Shown in pieces: positions 9,355 to 20,155 of a stretch of DNA of 64,000 nucleotides. Source of the DNA: an uncultured Sutterella sp. (GTDB lineage: Bacteria > Pseudomonadota > Gammaproteobacteria > Burkholderiales > Burkholderiaceae_F); NCBI GenBank assembly GCA_934255515.1, contig CAKQON010000001.1, forward strand, positions 1 through 64,000. Reading direction: 5' to 3'. A model generated the notes under the pieces. It worked only from the letters and a program-made list of their open reading frames with translations, was not told the origin of the DNA and searched no databases. How positions within the stretch are numbered: the first letter of the stretch is position 1; every line of letters starts with the position of its first letter. A program made the translations under genes and the position numbers.

Positions 9355-9786
9355 ATGCCGCTTCGCTCCAGCAACCGCCGCCGCGGCCTGATGGCCGAAA
9401 TCAACGTCGTGCCCTACATCGACGTGATGCTCGTGCTCGTCGTCATCCTGATGGTGGCCGCACCTTTCGTGAATCCGAGTGTGGTGAATCTCCCCTCGGT
9501 CAACAAGGCTTCGAATGCGCCGGAAAAGGTGGTCGAGGTCATCGTCTATCCGGACGGCCGGATGTCGCTTCGCTCCGGCAAGGACATGAAGCCCACGGAC
9601 ATGCCGGGGCTCGTCGCCGCCGTGCGCGAGGCCCAGGCGGGCGACCCCAAGACCCCCGTCGTCATTGCGGCCGACAAGAACGTCCGCTATGAGGAAGTCG
9701 TCAACGTCATGAAGTCGCTTCAGGCTGCCAACGTCGAGCGCGTCGGACTCTCCCTCAAGGTGGAGCGTTCCGCCGCCGCGCGATAG
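9355..9786 (+). CDS. tolR: Tol-Pal inner-membrane subunit TolR
   Basis: Single-pass partner of TolQ with a periplasmic peptidoglycan-binding domain. The 143-residue sequence begins with the cytoplasmic stretch RRGLMAEINVVPYIDVMLVL, in which Asp23 is the conserved proton-carrying residue of the TolR/ExbD family. The C-terminal domain (VVIAADKNVRYEEVVNVMKSLQ) is typical. It lies between tolQ and tolA with short gaps. Confidence 0.95.
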   Translation: MPLRSSNRRRGLMAEINVVPYIDVMLVLVVILMVAAPFVNPSVVNLPSVNKASNAPEKVVEVIVYPDGRMSLRSGKDMKPTDMPGLVAAVREAQAGDPKTPVVIAADKNVRYEEVVNVMKSLQAANVERVGLSLKVERSAAAR

Positions 9787-9797
9787 GAGCGCGCCCC

Positions 9798-11057
9798 ATG
9801 ATCAAGCTCACCGAAGAAGAGATCACCCGCGAGCGCTTCCGCCGGGAAGACCGGAAGGACAGCCTCCCTGCCGCCATTCTTTCCGTGGCGGTTCACGGCG
9901 CTCTGTTCGCGGGTCTCTTCACCGTGTTCCAGTGGAATACGGCTCCGGAGACGGTTTATGCCGAACTCTGGGCGCCCGAGGATGTCTCGGGCGGCAGCGA
10001 CCCGTCGGGCGTCGCGGAGAAGGTCCCCGAGGAAACGGGCCGCGACGAGGCGGACGCTCCGGAAAAGAAGGCCGCGGAACCCAAGCCTGAGCCCAAGCCG
10101 GAACCTGAACCTGCTGCGCCGCCGGAACCTGCCGGGCCGCCGCCTGAAGAGCTCGCCGCAGAAAAGGCCCGCGAAGCCGCTCGTCTTGAAGAGGAGCAGA
10201 TTGCGCGCCAGGCCCGCGAGGAAATGGAAGCCCGCAGGGCCGAAGAGGAGCGCATTGCTCAGGAACGCGCCCGCGCCGAGGAAATCGAGCGCATGCGTCA
10301 GGAAGCAATTGAAGCCGAACGCCGCCGCGCGCAGGAAGAGGAAAAGCGCCTCGAGGAGGAGCGGCTCGCCCAGGAACGGCTTGCAGAAGCCGCGAGGAAG
10401 GCCGAGGAAGCGAAGAAGGCTGAGGAAGCTCGCCGCGCCGAAGAGGCCCGCATCGCTGAGGAGCAGCGAAAGGCTGAGGAAGCCCGCATCGCCGAGGAAA
10501 AGCGCCAGGCCGCTGAGGCCGAAGCCCGCCGCATTGCCGAAGAGCTTCGGGTCGCTGAGGAAAAGCGTCAGGCTGAGGAAGCCGCCAAAAAGGCTGCAGC
10601 CGAAAAGAAGGCCCGCGAGGAAGCCGAGGAGCGCCGCCGCGTTGCGCAGCGCTTCCGCGAGCAGGAGCTTGCCCGCCTTTCGGCCAAGGTGGATCCGAAC
10701 GCCCAGCGCTCCGGCACGACGACGGGCGACCGCAGGAATTTCCGGCGGTCCCTCACGGGATCGGCGCTTGCCACCTGGTCCAACCAGGTGCGCAGCTGCA
10801 TCCGTCCCAAAATCACGATCGACGTGCCAGCAACCACGCGGCCCGGTCAGTATCGAGCGGTCTACAGCCTCCAGCTTCTCCCGACGGGCGAACAGGTGGG
10901 AACGCCGAAGCTCGTGACCCCCTCGGGGTGGCCTGCTTACGATGCCGCCGTTGCCCGAGCGATCCGCAGCTGTAATCCGCTGCCGCGCCCAGGCGCGGGC
11001 GAGGACATGCCGCGCGAGATTTCGCTCAGCTTCGATCCGGTTGAGGACAAGCAGTAA
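9798..11057 (+). CDS. tolA: Cell-envelope integrity protein TolA
   Basis: TolA links the TolQR motor to the outer membrane. The 419-residue product has a cytoplasmic head, one membrane segment (about residues 28-45), a Pro/Glu/Lys region (PKPEPKPEPEPAAPPEP) and a very long charged helix rich in RKAEEAR-type repeats (about 115-295). A compact C-terminal domain contains WSNQVRSCIRPK and the Cys pair of domain III. The helix is repetitive at DNA level too, so length variation between strains is likely. tolB and pal, which usually follow, are absent: the next gene, proS, is convergent. Confidence 0.93.
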   Translation: MIKLTEEEITRERFRREDRKDSLPAAILSVAVHGALFAGLFTVFQWNTAPETVYAELWAPEDVSGGSDPSGVAEKVPEETGRDEADAPEKKAAEPKPEPKPEPEPAAPPEPAGPPPEELAAEKAREAARLEEEQIARQAREEMEARRAEEERIAQERARAEEIERMRQEAIEAERRRAQEEEKRLEEERLAQERLAEAARKAEEAKKAEEARRAEEARIAEEQRKAEEARIAEEKRQAAEAEARRIAEELRVAEEKRQAEEAAKKAAAEKKAREEAEERRRVAQRFREQELARLSAKVDPNAQRSGTTTGDRRNFRRSLTGSALATWSNQVRSCIRPKITIDVPATTRPGQYRAVYSLQLLPTGEQVGTPKLVTPSGWPAYDAAVARAIRSCNPLPRPGAGEDMPREISLSFDPVEDKQ

Positions 11058-11067
11058 GCGCACCCCA

Positions 11068-11091
11068 GGCGCCTTTTCGATAAAAGGCGCC
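11068..11091 (+). terminator. Hairpin directly after tolA
   Basis: Perfect 10-base inverted repeat GGCGCCTTTT / AAAAGGCGCC with a 4-base loop, ten bases after the tolA stop. It has no T-run of its own and probably works together with the stronger hairpin just downstream. Confidence 0.55.
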
Positions 11092-11101
11092 CCGCAGAGA
11101 C

Positions 11102-11144
11102 AAATTCGCCCGGTCCGGCTATTACTGCCGGACCGGGCGAATTT
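11102..11144 (+). terminator. Strong bidirectional terminator between tolA and proS
   Basis: An 18-base perfect stem (11102-11119 with 11127-11144) around a 7-base loop, with A/T ends giving a T-run on the plus strand. It separates the convergent tol operon and proS and should stop transcription from tolA. On the minus strand the T-run is shorter. Confidence 0.85.
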
Positions 11145-11162
11145 TTTATTGCAGGGAATTCA

Positions 11163-11187
11163 CGCACTCCCTTCTCAGGGGAGTGCG
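11163..11187 (-). terminator. Hairpin in the proS 3' region
   Basis: Perfect 9-base stem CGCACTCCC / GGGAGTGCG with a 7-base loop, ten bases past the proS stop on the minus strand. It has no T-run, so it may act as a 3'-end stabilising hairpin or together with the stronger neighbour at 11102-11144. Confidence 0.45.
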
Positions 11188-11196
11188 CCTCTCTTC

Positions 11197-12942
11197 TCAG
11201 CGCGCAACGCGGGAAGCAACGAAGTCAGCCGCTTCCTCAACCTTCACCATCGTCTTTTCGACGAGGCTCGTGCGGTCGGCATATTCGACTTCGCCCGTCT
11301 TGAGGCCGCGGTCGCCGATCACGACGCGGTGCGGCACGCCGATCAGCTCCCACTCGGCAAACATCACGCCCGGACGCATGTCGCGGTCGTCGAGGATCAC
11401 GTCGACGCCCTTCGCGAGGAGCTCCTCATAGAGCTTGTCGGCCGCGGCGCGGACGGCTTCGCTCTTCGCGTAGTTCATCGGGCAGATCACCACTTCAAAG
11501 GGGGCAATGGCGTCGGGCCACATGATGCCCTTGTCGTCGTGACGCTGCTCGATCGCGGCGCCCGCCACACGGGTGACGCCGATGCCGTAGCAGCCCATCT
11601 GCATGGGCTGGGGCTTACCGTTTTCGTCGAGGAAGTTGGCCTGCATCGGAGCCGAATAGCGAGTGCCAAGGAAGAAGACGTGGCCCACTTCAATGCCGCG
11701 TTGCAGGCGGAGCACGCCCTTGCCGTCGGGCGACTGGTCGCCCTCGACGACATTGCGCAGATCCATCACGACGGGTTCCGGCAGGTCGCGCCCGAAGTTG
11801 ACGCCCGTGTAGTGGTAGCCCTCTTCGTTGGCGCCGCAGCAGAAGTCGCTCATGTCGGCCGCAGTCTTGTCGGCATATACCGCCACGTCGCCCTTGAGGC
11901 CGATGGGGCCGAGGTAGCCCGGCTTCGAGCCGAAGGCGGCAAGGATTTCCTGGTCGGTCGCGAAGCGGAAGCCTTCCTTCAGCTCAGGAATATGGCCCGC
12001 CTTCACTTCGTTGAGTTCATGGTCGGCGCGAAGGAGCACAAGGACGATCTTCGCCGGGAGCGGTTCACCCTTCTCGTTCGTGCGGTCGGCGGCAAGCACG
12101 ACGCTCTTGATCGAGGAAAGGAACGGAATGCCGAGATATTCCGTCACGAGCTCGCACTTTTCCTGACCCGGAGTCGCGCGCTTTTCCATCTTTTCCTTCG
12201 GTTCCGCACGGCCCGGGAGCACGGAGGAAGCTTCCGCAAGCTCAATATTGGCCGCGTAGTCGGAATCCGGGCAGTAGGCGATGACGTCCTCGCCCGCGTT
12301 TGCGATCACCTGGAACTCGTGCGAACGGGAGCCGCCGATCGAGCCCGTGTCGGCGCGCACGGCGCGGAAGACGAGACCGATGCGGTTGAAAATCCTCTGA
12401 TAGGCCTCGTACATCCTGTCGTAGGACTTCCCGGCGCCTTCCTCGTCGCGGTCGAACGAGTACGCGTCCTTCATCGTGAATTCGCGGCCGCGCATCACGC
12501 CGAAGCGCGGACGGCGCTCGTCGCGGAACTTCGTCTGAATGTGGAAGAAGTTGACGGGGAGCTGACGCCAGCTCTTGATTTCCTGACGCGCCACATCCGT
12601 GATCACCTCTTCGGAAGTCGGCTGAATCACGAAGTCGCGCATGTGGCGGTCCTTGATGCGCAAAAGCTCAGGACCGTACTTTTCCCAGCGGCCGGTTTCC
12701 TGCCAGAGTTCGGCCGGCTGAACCATCGGCATGAGGAGCTCAATCGAACCCGCGCGGACCATTTCCTCGCGGATGATCTTCTCGATCTTGCGGATGACGC
12801 GCAGACCAAGAGGCATATAGGTGTAGACGCCCGCGGCAAGCTTCTTGATCATGCCGGAGCGGATCATGTACTGCTGGCTGATGACGTCGGCATCGGCGGG
12901 GGCTTCTTTGAGAGTCGAAATAAAGAATGAACGGGCTCGCAT
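11197..12942 (-). CDS. proS: Prolyl-tRNA synthetase (bacterial type with editing insertion)
   Basis: Charges tRNA-Pro in the cytoplasm. The 581-residue product has the length of the bacterial form. Near the N-terminus it has [22 protein letters not shown] and [15 protein letters not shown], then the class II motif 2 region ([20 protein letters not shown]). The inserted editing domain lies between, and an HGTP-type anticodon-binding domain is at the end. The start at 12942 aligns with the usual MR...STLKE opening. An in-frame TTG 24 bases upstream is less likely. The gene stands alone on the minus strand, convergent with tolA. Confidence 0.95.
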   Translation of the reverse strand: MRARSFFISTLKEAPADADVISQQYMIRSGMIKKLAAGVYTYMPLGLRVIRKIEKIIREEMVRAGSIELLMPMVQPAELWQETGRWEKYGPELLRIKDRHMRDFVIQPTSEEVITDVARQEIKSWRQLPVNFFHIQTKFRDERRPRFGVMRGREFTMKDAYSFDRDEEGAGKSYDRMYEAYQRIFNRIGLVFRAVRADTGSIGGSRSHEFQVIANAGEDVIAYCPDSDYAANIELAEASSVLPGRAEPKEKMEKRATPGQEKCELVTEYLGIPFLSSIKSVVLAADRTNEKGEPLPAKIVLVLLRADHELNEVKAGHIPELKEGFRFATDQEILAAFGSKPGYLGPIGLKGDVAVYADKTAADMSDFCCGANEEGYHYTGVNFGRDLPEPVVMDLRNVVEGDQSPDGKGVLRLQRGIEVGHVFFLGTRYSAPMQANFLDENGKPQPMQMGCYGIGVTRVAGAAIEQRHDDKGIMWPDAIAPFEVVICPMNYAKSEAVRAAADKLYEELLAKGVDVILDDRDMRPGVMFAEWELIGVPHRVVIGDRGLKTGEVEYADRTSLVEKTMVKVEEAADFVASRVAR

Positions 12943-13095
12943 AGGATTCAATTCCAGCTTCCTCAAGGAGCTTCAGGGGGCGTTCTGCCTTCTCGTGCTC
13001 CTGCGGGAAGCATTTGGGAGTGTTGAAGCCGCTTTCGTGAGCGCTGAATGGCAGTCATGCGGAAGCGGCAAAAAAAAGCGGGAGATATTTTAAAA

Positions 13096-14214
13096 TCAGA
13101 GCATGACAAGATTGTCGCGATGGATCATCTCGGGCGCATCGCAAGCGCCGAGAATGCGGCTGATGTCCTCCGTGTGCGCGCGGCAGATGCGGCGGGCGTC
13201 ATCGCTCGCGTAGCTCACGAGCCCGCGGGCGACCTCATGGCCCTCCTCGTCGACGCAGACCACCATTTCGCCTCTCACGAAGTCGCCTTCAACGGCCTTG
13301 ACGCCAACAGGAAGAAGCGACGTATGGCTTTCGCGGAGCGCGCGCACGGCGCCCGGGTCGAGCACGAGCCGGCCGGCGGAGCGCAGATGATCCGCAATCC
13401 ACTGCTTTCTCGCGTGAAGCACCGACGAAGCGGGCTTCAGATGCGTGCCGATCATTTCGCCCTCGGCGAGACGCACCAGCACGTTTTCCTCCCGGCCCGA
13501 GGCAATGATGGTGCCCGCGCCTGAACGCGCGGCGCGCTTTGCGGCGAGGATCTTCGTGATCATGCCGCCCTTCGAGAGCTGGCTCGCGGCGCCTCCTGCC
13601 ATTTTTTCGAGCTTCGGGTCGCCGGCAGTGGCTTCCGCGACGAATTCCGCATCCGGGTTCGAGCGGGGATCCGCCGTATAGAGCCCCTTCTGATCCGTGA
13701 GGATCACAAGCACATCAGCTTCAACGAGGTTCGTAACGAGCGCGCCCAGCGTATCGTTGTCGCCCACCTTGATTTCCTCCGTCACCACGGTGTCGTTCTC
13801 GTTAATGACGGGAACGATCCCGAGGGAAAGAAGCTCAATCAGGGTCATGCGGGCATTGAGATACTGCTCGCGGTCGGCGAGGTTCGCATGCGTGAGGAGA
13901 ATCTGCGCCGTCCCGATGCCGTGGGCGGCGAAATGCTCCTCATAGGCCTGCACGAGACCCATCTGTCCAACGGCGGCGGCCGCCTGAAGCTCGCAGACGC
14001 GCGAGGGGCGCGTGGTCCAGCCGAGGCGCTTCATGCCTTCCACAATGGCGCCGGAACTCACGAGCACAACCTCGCGCCCCATGGCACGCAGCTCGGCAAT
14101 CTGATGCGCCCAGCGCTCGATCGCCTCGATGTCGACGCCTCGTCCCTCGTTGGTGACGAGCGCGCTGCCGACCTTGACGACGATGCGGCGGGCATTCTCT
14201 AAGAGTGAAGTCAT
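13096..14214 (-). CDS. proB: Glutamate 5-kinase
   Basis: First enzyme of proline synthesis, phosphorylating glutamate at the gamma-carboxyl. The 372-residue product contains the amino-acid kinase opening [18 protein letters not shown], the central [19 protein letters not shown] active-site stretch, and a C-terminal PUA domain (about 280-360). I use the ATG at 14214, which puts the kinase motif close to the N-terminus; the frame continues upstream to 14253. It lies 85 bases downstream of obgE on the same strand, an arrangement often seen in Burkholderiales. proA is not in the window. Confidence 0.94.
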   Translation of the reverse strand: MTSLLENARRIVVKVGSALVTNEGRGVDIEAIERWAHQIAELRAMGREVVLVSSGAIVEGMKRLGWTTRPSRVCELQAAAAVGQMGLVQAYEEHFAAHGIGTAQILLTHANLADREQYLNARMTLIELLSLGIVPVINENDTVVTEEIKVGDNDTLGALVTNLVEADVLVILTDQKGLYTADPRSNPDAEFVAEATAGDPKLEKMAGGAASQLSKGGMITKILAAKRAARSGAGTIIASGREENVLVRLAEGEMIGTHLKPASSVLHARKQWIADHLRSAGRLVLDPGAVRALRESHTSLLPVGVKAVEGDFVRGEMVVCVDEEGHEVARGLVSYASDDARRICRAHTEDISRILGACDAPEMIHRDNLVML

Positions 14215-14299
14215 GTTGCGACCTTCGAAGAATTCGGGCGGCGCATGCTTCACTGAAGAAAAGCTCCGCCCGGGGGAAAGAGAATATCGTCAGGCGTCT

Positions 14300-15547
<1,248 letters not shown>

Positions 15548-15563
15548 TCAAATGTAGAGGAGA

Positions 15564-15827
15564 TCAGAGGGCCGTCGGTTCGACGTGAACGTAGTGGCGA
15601 TGGAACGCACCCTTCACTTCGAACTTGACGACGCCGTCGACAAGCGCGTAGAGGGTGTAGTCCTTGCCCGTGCCGACATTGTCGCCGGCATGGAACTGCG
15701 TGCCGCGCTGACGGACGATGATGCCGCCGGCATTGATGGCCGCATTGCCGAAAACCTTCACGCCAAGGCGCTTCGCCTTGGAATCACGACCGTTGCGGGT
15801 AGAGCCGCCGCCTTTCTTATGTGCCAT
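15564..15827 (-). CDS. rpmA: 50S ribosomal protein L27
   Basis: Ribosomal protein near the peptidyl-transferase centre. The 87-residue product begins [16 protein letters not shown] and contains [11 protein letters not shown] and [11 protein letters not shown], all diagnostic of L27. It follows rplU by 34 bases on the same strand. There is no N-terminal extension of the kind cleaved in Firmicutes. Confidence 0.98.
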   Translation of the reverse strand: MAHKKGGGSTRNGRDSKAKRLGVKVFGNAAINAGGIIVRQRGTQFHAGDNVGTGKDYTLYALVDGVVKFEVKGAFHRHYVHVEPTAL

Positions 15828-15861
15828 TTTCTTTTACTCAAAGAGAGGATTTAAGAACCAA

Positions 15862-16173
15862 TCAAGCATTGATCGCGTCGATGCGAACTTCAGCGAAGTG
15901 CTGGCGATGACCGCCGGACTTCATGGAGTGCTTACGACGGCGGAACTTGAAGATGCGAACCTTGTCGGTACGGCCGAGCTTGGTGATGGTGCCCGTAACA
16001 GTGGCGCCCTCAACAACGGGCTTGCCAACCTTGAGGCCGTCCTCGCCGGAAACGGCGAGAACTTCGGTGAAGGTAACCTGGGAGCCGGCGTCCTGGCCGA
16101 GAAGCTCGACCTGAACGGAATCGCCGACGCTGACGCGGTACTGCTTACCGCCGGTCTTGATGATCGCGTACAT
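15862..16173 (-). CDS. rplU: 50S ribosomal protein L21
   Basis: Binds 23S rRNA in early 50S assembly. The 103-residue product starts MYAIIKTGGKQYRVSVGD and ends in the conserved RRRKHSMKSGGHRQHF region followed by TEVRI-like residues. It is the first gene of rplU-rpmA-obgE. A good promoter lies about 140 bases upstream, leaving a long structured leader. Confidence 0.98.
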   Translation of the reverse strand: MYAIIKTGGKQYRVSVGDSVQVELLGQDAGSQVTFTEVLAVSGEDGLKVGKPVVEGATVTGTITKLGRTDKVRIFKFRRRKHSMKSGGHRQHFAEVRIDAINA

Positions 16174-16199
16174 GTAAATAAACCTCGCCGCCCCGCTTC

Positions 16200-16278
16200 A
16201 ACCTGAAAATCCAGGTTTATGCGAAGCCTTTTTGTACTCGACGTGCCTGTGCGGCCGGAGGGGATCCCCGGCAGGCAC
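16200..16278 (-). promoter_or_regulatory. Structured 5' leader of rplU
   Basis: Within the roughly 130-base leader two stems can be drawn: GTGCCTG (16243-16249) with CAGGCAC (16272-16278), extended by an inner CCGG/CCGG, and AACCTG (16200-16205) with CAGGTT (16212-16217), which ends about 26 bases before the ATG. Ribosomal protein operons are commonly autoregulated through such leaders. I do not recognise a named family, so the regulatory role is inferred. Confidence 0.45.
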
Positions 16279-16312
16279 ACTCTGGGCGCGTCCATTGCGT
16301 GGAAAGAGGCGC

Positions 16313-16342
16313 ATTATTTCACCCGCAAGAAGGGCGCGTCAA
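16313..16342 (-). promoter_or_regulatory. Sigma-70 promoter of rplU-rpmA
   Basis: Minus strand TTGACG (16337-16342), 18-base spacer, AATAAT (16313-16318): one mismatch in each box. The predicted transcription start is near 16306. The gap 16174-16484 between rplU and ispB has no gene; besides this promoter and the leader it holds a TATACT -10-like box (16409-16414) in the ispB direction with no good -35. Confidence 0.6.
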
Positions 16343-16484
16343 GCGAAATTCCCATTTTTCCGCATGACTATCTGAGATCATGCAGAAGGCGGGCGCAGTG
16401 CCCTTCGTTATACTTTGTTTCTCTCTTTCCGGCTTCGTCTTCCGATGTTGCCGGACACCTGAAAACAGGCAGCAACCAAGCACT

Positions 16485-17483
16485 ATGACTCAAACCACTT
16501 CTGCCGAAGACCCGAAGGCGCTCGTGCGCCGGCTTCTCGCCCCCATTGCGCCCGACATGAAAGCGGTCGACGACGTGATCCGCAGCGAACTCGCGAGCGA
16601 CGTGAGCCGCATGCATGAAATCAGCGACTACATCACGAGCGCTGGCGGAAAGCGCATGCGCCCGGCGCTCCTGATCCTCATCTGCCGCGCGCTCGGCTAC
16701 AAGGGCGATCTCTGCTGCTACCTCGGCGCCACGATTGAGCTTCTGCATACCGCAACCCTCATGCACGACGACGTGGTCGACGAAAGCGTCATGCGCCGCG
16801 GCCGTCCGACCGCCAATGCCCGCTGGGGCAGCGGCGCGGCGGTGCTCGTGGGCGACTTCCTATACACGCGCTCCTTCCAGATGATGGTCCGCGCAGGGAA
16901 CCTGCGCGTCATGGAAGCGCTCTCGAACGCCGCGAACCGCCTCGCTGAAGGCGAAGTCATTCAGATGGTGAACGCGCACGACCCGTCGGTCGACGAGACG
17001 CGCTACTTCAGGGTGATTGAGAGGAAGACCGCCTGCCTCTTCGAGGCCGGCGCCCGCATGGCGGCCGCCATTGCCGAATGCTCGCCCGAAGCTGAGGAAG
17101 CCGTCGCCGAATACGCGCTCGCGCTCGGCAACGCCTTCCAGATCGCCGACGACATCCTCGACTACACCGGCGTTGCCAAGGACATCGGCAAAAACCTCGG
17201 CGCCGACCTGAGAGAAGGCAAGATGACGCTTCCGCTCATCTATGCCCGAACCTCCGCCACGCCCGAAGAACAGGCGCTCATCGACGAGGCTGTCCGAAAA
17301 GGCGACGGAGATTTTGACAAAATCTCTTCCATTGTGATAAGATCCGGCGCTCTTGATCGTTGCAAGACGCGAGCGGAACAGGAACTTGAAAGAGGCCGCA
17401 AGGCACTTTCTAAAATTCCCCCTTCCATTTTTAATTCAAGTCTGCTAGAATTAATGTTCTTCACTGTTAGACGTGATCGATAA
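16485..17483 (+). CDS. ispB: Polyprenyl (octaprenyl-type) diphosphate synthase
   Basis: Makes the long prenyl chain of respiratory quinones. The 332-residue product carries the first Asp-rich motif HDDVVDES (Asp95, Asp96, Asp99), the GSGAAVLVGDFLYT region and the second motif FQIADDILDYTG. The GGKRMRP substrate-binding stretch is also present. The start at 16485 fits the family; the open frame extends to 16380, but that part is unlike the family. Divergent from rplU, as in many proteobacteria. Chain length cannot be told from sequence alone. Confidence 0.93.
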   Translation: MTQTTSAEDPKALVRRLLAPIAPDMKAVDDVIRSELASDVSRMHEISDYITSAGGKRMRPALLILICRALGYKGDLCCYLGATIELLHTATLMHDDVVDESVMRRGRPTANARWGSGAAVLVGDFLYTRSFQMMVRAGNLRVMEALSNAANRLAEGEVIQMVNAHDPSVDETRYFRVIERKTACLFEAGARMAAAIAECSPEAEEAVAEYALALGNAFQIADDILDYTGVAKDIGKNLGADLREGKMTLPLIYARTSATPEEQALIDEAVRKGDGDFDKISSIVIRSGALDRCKTRAEQELERGRKALSKIPPSIFNSSLLELMFFTVRRDR

Positions 17484-17504
17484 GCGTTCAAACGATGAAG
17501 ATCT

Positions 17505-17581
<77 letters not shown>

Positions 17582-17587
17582 GGTTTC

Positions 17588-17620
17588 AAAGGCGCTGTTT
17601 CGCAAGGAACAGCGCCTTTT
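17588..17620 (+). terminator. Terminator after tRNA-Pro
   Basis: Stem AAAGGCGCTGTT (17588-17599) with AACAGCGCC plus T's (17608-17620), 8-base loop, followed by TTTTCTC. It begins seven bases after the tRNA 3' end and ends the ispB/tRNA transcript before coaE. Confidence 0.85.
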
Positions 17621-17645
17621 CTCTTATCTGCATCGGGGGATTTTC

Positions 17646-18254
17646 ATGGGCTGGATTCTGGGACTTACCGGAGGCGCCGGATCAGGCAAAAGCACTGCCG
17701 CAGCGTTTTTGGCCGACATGGGTTATCCCGTCGTGGATGCCGATCAGGTCTCCCGCGCGCTCACCGCTACAGGCGGCGAAGCCATGCCCGAAATCATCCG
17801 GGCGTTCGGAAGCGGCATGACGACGCCCGACGGCGCGCTCGACCGTCCGAAGATGCGCGAGCTCGTCTTTCGCGACAGGGATGCAAGAAAAAAGCTCGAA
17901 GCTATCGTGCACGCGAAGCTCGCCCTCAAAGTCGACCACCTGCTCTACGACGTGCATAAGGATGCCCCCGTCGTCATTTACGACTGCCCGCTTCTGATTG
18001 AAAGCCCTGCTGCACGGGAACGCGCCGACCGCATTCTCGTGATTGATGCGCCGGAAGCTCTCCAGATCGAAAGACTTGGGACCCGTTCGGGCCTTTTCCC
18101 AGACGCTGCAAAGCGCCTTCTGGCCGCTCAGGCGTCGCGCCGTGAAAGGCTTCTCGCCGCCGACGACGTCATCATGAATGACTGCACGAAGGAATGCTTC
18201 GAAAGACGCGTGCGCTCCTGGGCTGAAGCGGTTCTTCCTCAGATTCGCGCCTGA
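17646..18254 (+). CDS. coaE: Dephospho-CoA kinase
   Basis: Last step of coenzyme A synthesis, ATP-dependent phosphorylation of the ribose 3'-OH. The 202-residue product starts MGWILGLTGGAGSGKSTAA with the P-loop at about 9-17, followed by VVDADQVSR and the lid region. These are standard CoaE features. Together with zapD, yacG and the Nudix gene it forms the coaE-zapD-yacG-mutT neighbourhood known in gamma- and betaproteobacteria, here without a pilus gene upstream. Confidence 0.95.
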   Translation: MGWILGLTGGAGSGKSTAAAFLADMGYPVVDADQVSRALTATGGEAMPEIIRAFGSGMTTPDGALDRPKMRELVFRDRDARKKLEAIVHAKLALKVDHLLYDVHKDAPVVIYDCPLLIESPAARERADRILVIDAPEALQIERLGTRSGLFPDAAKRLLAAQASRRERLLAADDVIMNDCTKECFERRVRSWAEAVLPQIRA

Positions 18255-18395
18255 AAGCGCCTCAGAAGGAGCAGAGCAAGAATCTTTGCCATCTTTTGCC
18301 GGCGCTTCACTCGCGATTGCGGCTCCGTTAAGATGTACCGACGACGGCGGCCTCTTCCGGGCCGCGGCTATCCCGACGCTTTTTCACCCCGCCCA

Positions 18396-19163
18396 ATGCA
18401 GAACTCCGGCTTGCTTCTCTACGAATTTCCCTGCAGCGAAAAGAACCGCTTCTTTCTCCGGTTCGAATCGCTCGCGAAGCGCTTTGACTGGTACTGCAGT
18501 CAGGACTGCGCCATTGCGCATCAGGCCGCGATCGGCACGATTTTCGATCTCGCCGACGTAGCTGCAAGAAGCGACCTCAGAAACGACCTGGTGCAGGAGC
18601 TTCTGCGTCAGAAATGCGCGCTTGAGGCGAGGTTCCGAGAAAAGGGATCTCCGGACGAGAACCTTTCCGAACTTCTTCAGGAAGTGAGCAGCGTCTCGCG
18701 CGAGGTCTCTCAGGTGGTCGGCCGCTCGGGCCAGAGCATCCGCGACAACGAATGGCTTCAGCTTATCCGCACCCGCCAGCATCTGCCGGGCGGCACCTGC
18801 GAATTCGACATGCCGCAGCTTCACTACTGGCTCTCGCGCCCGCCCGAGGAGCGAAGGAAGGAACTTCTTTCCCTCACGGAATCGCTCGCGCCCACCATCC
18901 GCGCCGTTAATCTCATTCTCCGGCTCATGCGCTCAAGCACCCGCGTCACGAATGAGAAAGCTGTCAACGGGATGCTCCAGCTTTCCGTCACCGGGAAGAA
19001 CTACAGCCTTGCGCGCGTCTGGCTCCCGCAGGAAGCGAAGCTCATCCCTGAGGTGAGCGCCAACAAATACATGCTCTGGATTCGCTTTTCGCTCCCCGAC
19101 GAGCGCCACAAGCTCCACGCGGTGCATGAGACCATTCCCTTCCAGCTCGGCCTCTGCCAGTGA
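18396..19163 (+). CDS. zapD: Z-ring associated protein ZapD (YacF)
   Basis: ZapD bundles FtsZ protofilaments at the division site. The 255-residue product has the DUF1342 opening [20 protein letters not shown], the middle motif [15 protein letters not shown], and the C-terminal [21 protein letters not shown] choose the ATG at 18396, which gives the family N-terminus; the open frame reaches back to 18333. yacG starts 28 bases downstream. FtsZ itself is encoded at 30.7-31.9 kb. Confidence 0.94.
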   Translation: MQNSGLLLYEFPCSEKNRFFLRFESLAKRFDWYCSQDCAIAHQAAIGTIFDLADVAARSDLRNDLVQELLRQKCALEARFREKGSPDENLSELLQEVSSVSREVSQVVGRSGQSIRDNEWLQLIRTRQHLPGGTCEFDMPQLHYWLSRPPEERRKELLSLTESLAPTIRAVNLILRLMRSSTRVTNEKAVNGMLQLSVTGKNYSLARVWLPQEAKLIPEVSANKYMLWIRFSLPDERHKLHAVHETIPFQLGLCQ

Positions 19164-19191
19164 GCGCAGAAAGCTTCAGGAAAAGAACAAA

Positions 19192-19449
19192 ATGAAAGTT
19201 CCCTGCCCGATCTGCGGCAAGATGACGGAATATTCCCGCGAAAATCCCTGGCGTCCCTTCTGCAGCGAGCGCTGCAAGATGTTTGACCTCGGCGAATGGG
19301 GCAATGACGGCTACCGGATCCAGGGCGAGCCCGGATCCGCCGACAGAATGTCGCCGGAGGAATTCGAGGACGCGGCGCGGCGTGCCGACGAACTCCGGGA
19401 GCGGCTCGACGCCGGAAAGCAAAGCGGCGCCCGCAGGCGCCGCCGTTAA
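19192..19449 (+). CDS. yacG: DNA gyrase inhibitor YacG, zinc-ribbon protein
   Basis: Small zinc protein reported in E. coli to bind GyrB. The 85-residue product has the four zinc cysteines in the usual pattern CPICGK and [14 protein letters not shown]. The tail is longer than in E. coli (65 residues), highly charged and ends in five arginines. AGGA ten bases upstream supports the ATG. It lies downstream of zapD and is convergent with the Nudix gene, 22 bases apart. Confidence 0.93.
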   Translation: MKVPCPICGKMTEYSRENPWRPFCSERCKMFDLGEWGNDGYRIQGEPGSADRMSPEEFEDAARRADELRERLDAGKQSGARRRRR

Positions 19450-19471
19450 GAAAGGACCTCTTCTCTCACCT

Positions 19472-20155
19472 TTACATCACGGGCTTCACACCGTGAGCGC
19501 CCTTCGCCTGCCAGAAGGCAAGGTCGGCAGCGGGCGCGCCGTCGACATAGGTCGGAATGCGCGGTTCGCCGTTCACGAGAAGCCCGTCAAAGGCTTCCGG
19601 CGGAACGATGACGAAGTCGTAATCCATGGCGACGGCTTTCAACACATCGTCCATCGTTTCGGCGCGGGCGCCGACCCAGCGGTAGCTGCGGTCGCGGACG
19701 ATCGTCGCCTGAAGGGCGTTGCGCGAAAGCGTGAGAAGGTCGGAAGACTCTTCAAAAACCTCGGGGAGCTCAACGCGGTTCACGATCGCCTGATCAACGG
19801 GAAGCATGAGGCCGGGGGTCCGCTCATTGGCAGCGTAGAACCCGCACTCCTGGCCTTCCTTCGGCACGGGCGTGCCCACGAAGTCGTGGGAGCGGCGGAA
19901 ATGGAGCCGCACGTGGGCATGCGGATAAATGTGCTCCTTCACGAACCAGGGCGTGGAGTCCGCAAGCGCAATGCCAAGCTCTTCCTCAAGCTCTCTTGCA
20001 AGCGCCTGATGAACCGTTTCATTCTTTTCGAGCTTCCCGCCCGGGAATTCCCAGTAGCCGGCATAGGGCTTGCCTTCAGGACGGGAACCGAGAAGCATTC
20101 TGCCGTCTTCGCGAATCAGCACGCCGACGGCGACATCAACAATCTTGTCGCTCAC
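19472..20155 (-). CDS. Nudix hydrolase, MutT-like, with a C-terminal extension
   Basis: The N-terminal part (1-130) is a MutT-type Nudix domain with the full box GGKLEKNETVHQALARELEE...LGI at 39-62, the motif that hydrolyses nucleoside diphosphate derivatives such as 8-oxo-dGTP. A further 95 or so residues (about 133-227) resemble the C-terminal thiamine-phosphate-synthase-like part found in some MutT proteins, though shortened. The start is a GTG at 20155 (VSDKIVDVAVGVLI) with GGAG seven bases upstream. The neighbourhood (coaE, zapD, yacG) favours a MutT role, but the substrate is not certain. Confidence 0.85.
   Translation of the reverse strand: MSDKIVDVAVGVLIREDGRMLLGSRPEGKPYAGYWEFPGGKLEKNETVHQALARELEEELGIALADSTPWFVKEHIYPHAHVRLHFRRSHDFVGTPVPKEGQECGFYAANERTPGLMLPVDQAIVNRVELPEVFEESSDLLTLSRNALQATIVRDRSYRWVGARAETMDDVLKAVAMDYDFVIVPPEAFDGLLVNGEPRIPTYVDGAPAADLAFWQAKGAHGVKPVM

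Noticed and set aside
9798-11057. DNA-level repeats within tolA taken as a possible tandem-repeat array
   Set aside because: The repetition follows the Ala/Glu/Lys/Arg helix normal for TolA and has no exact repeating unit at DNA level.
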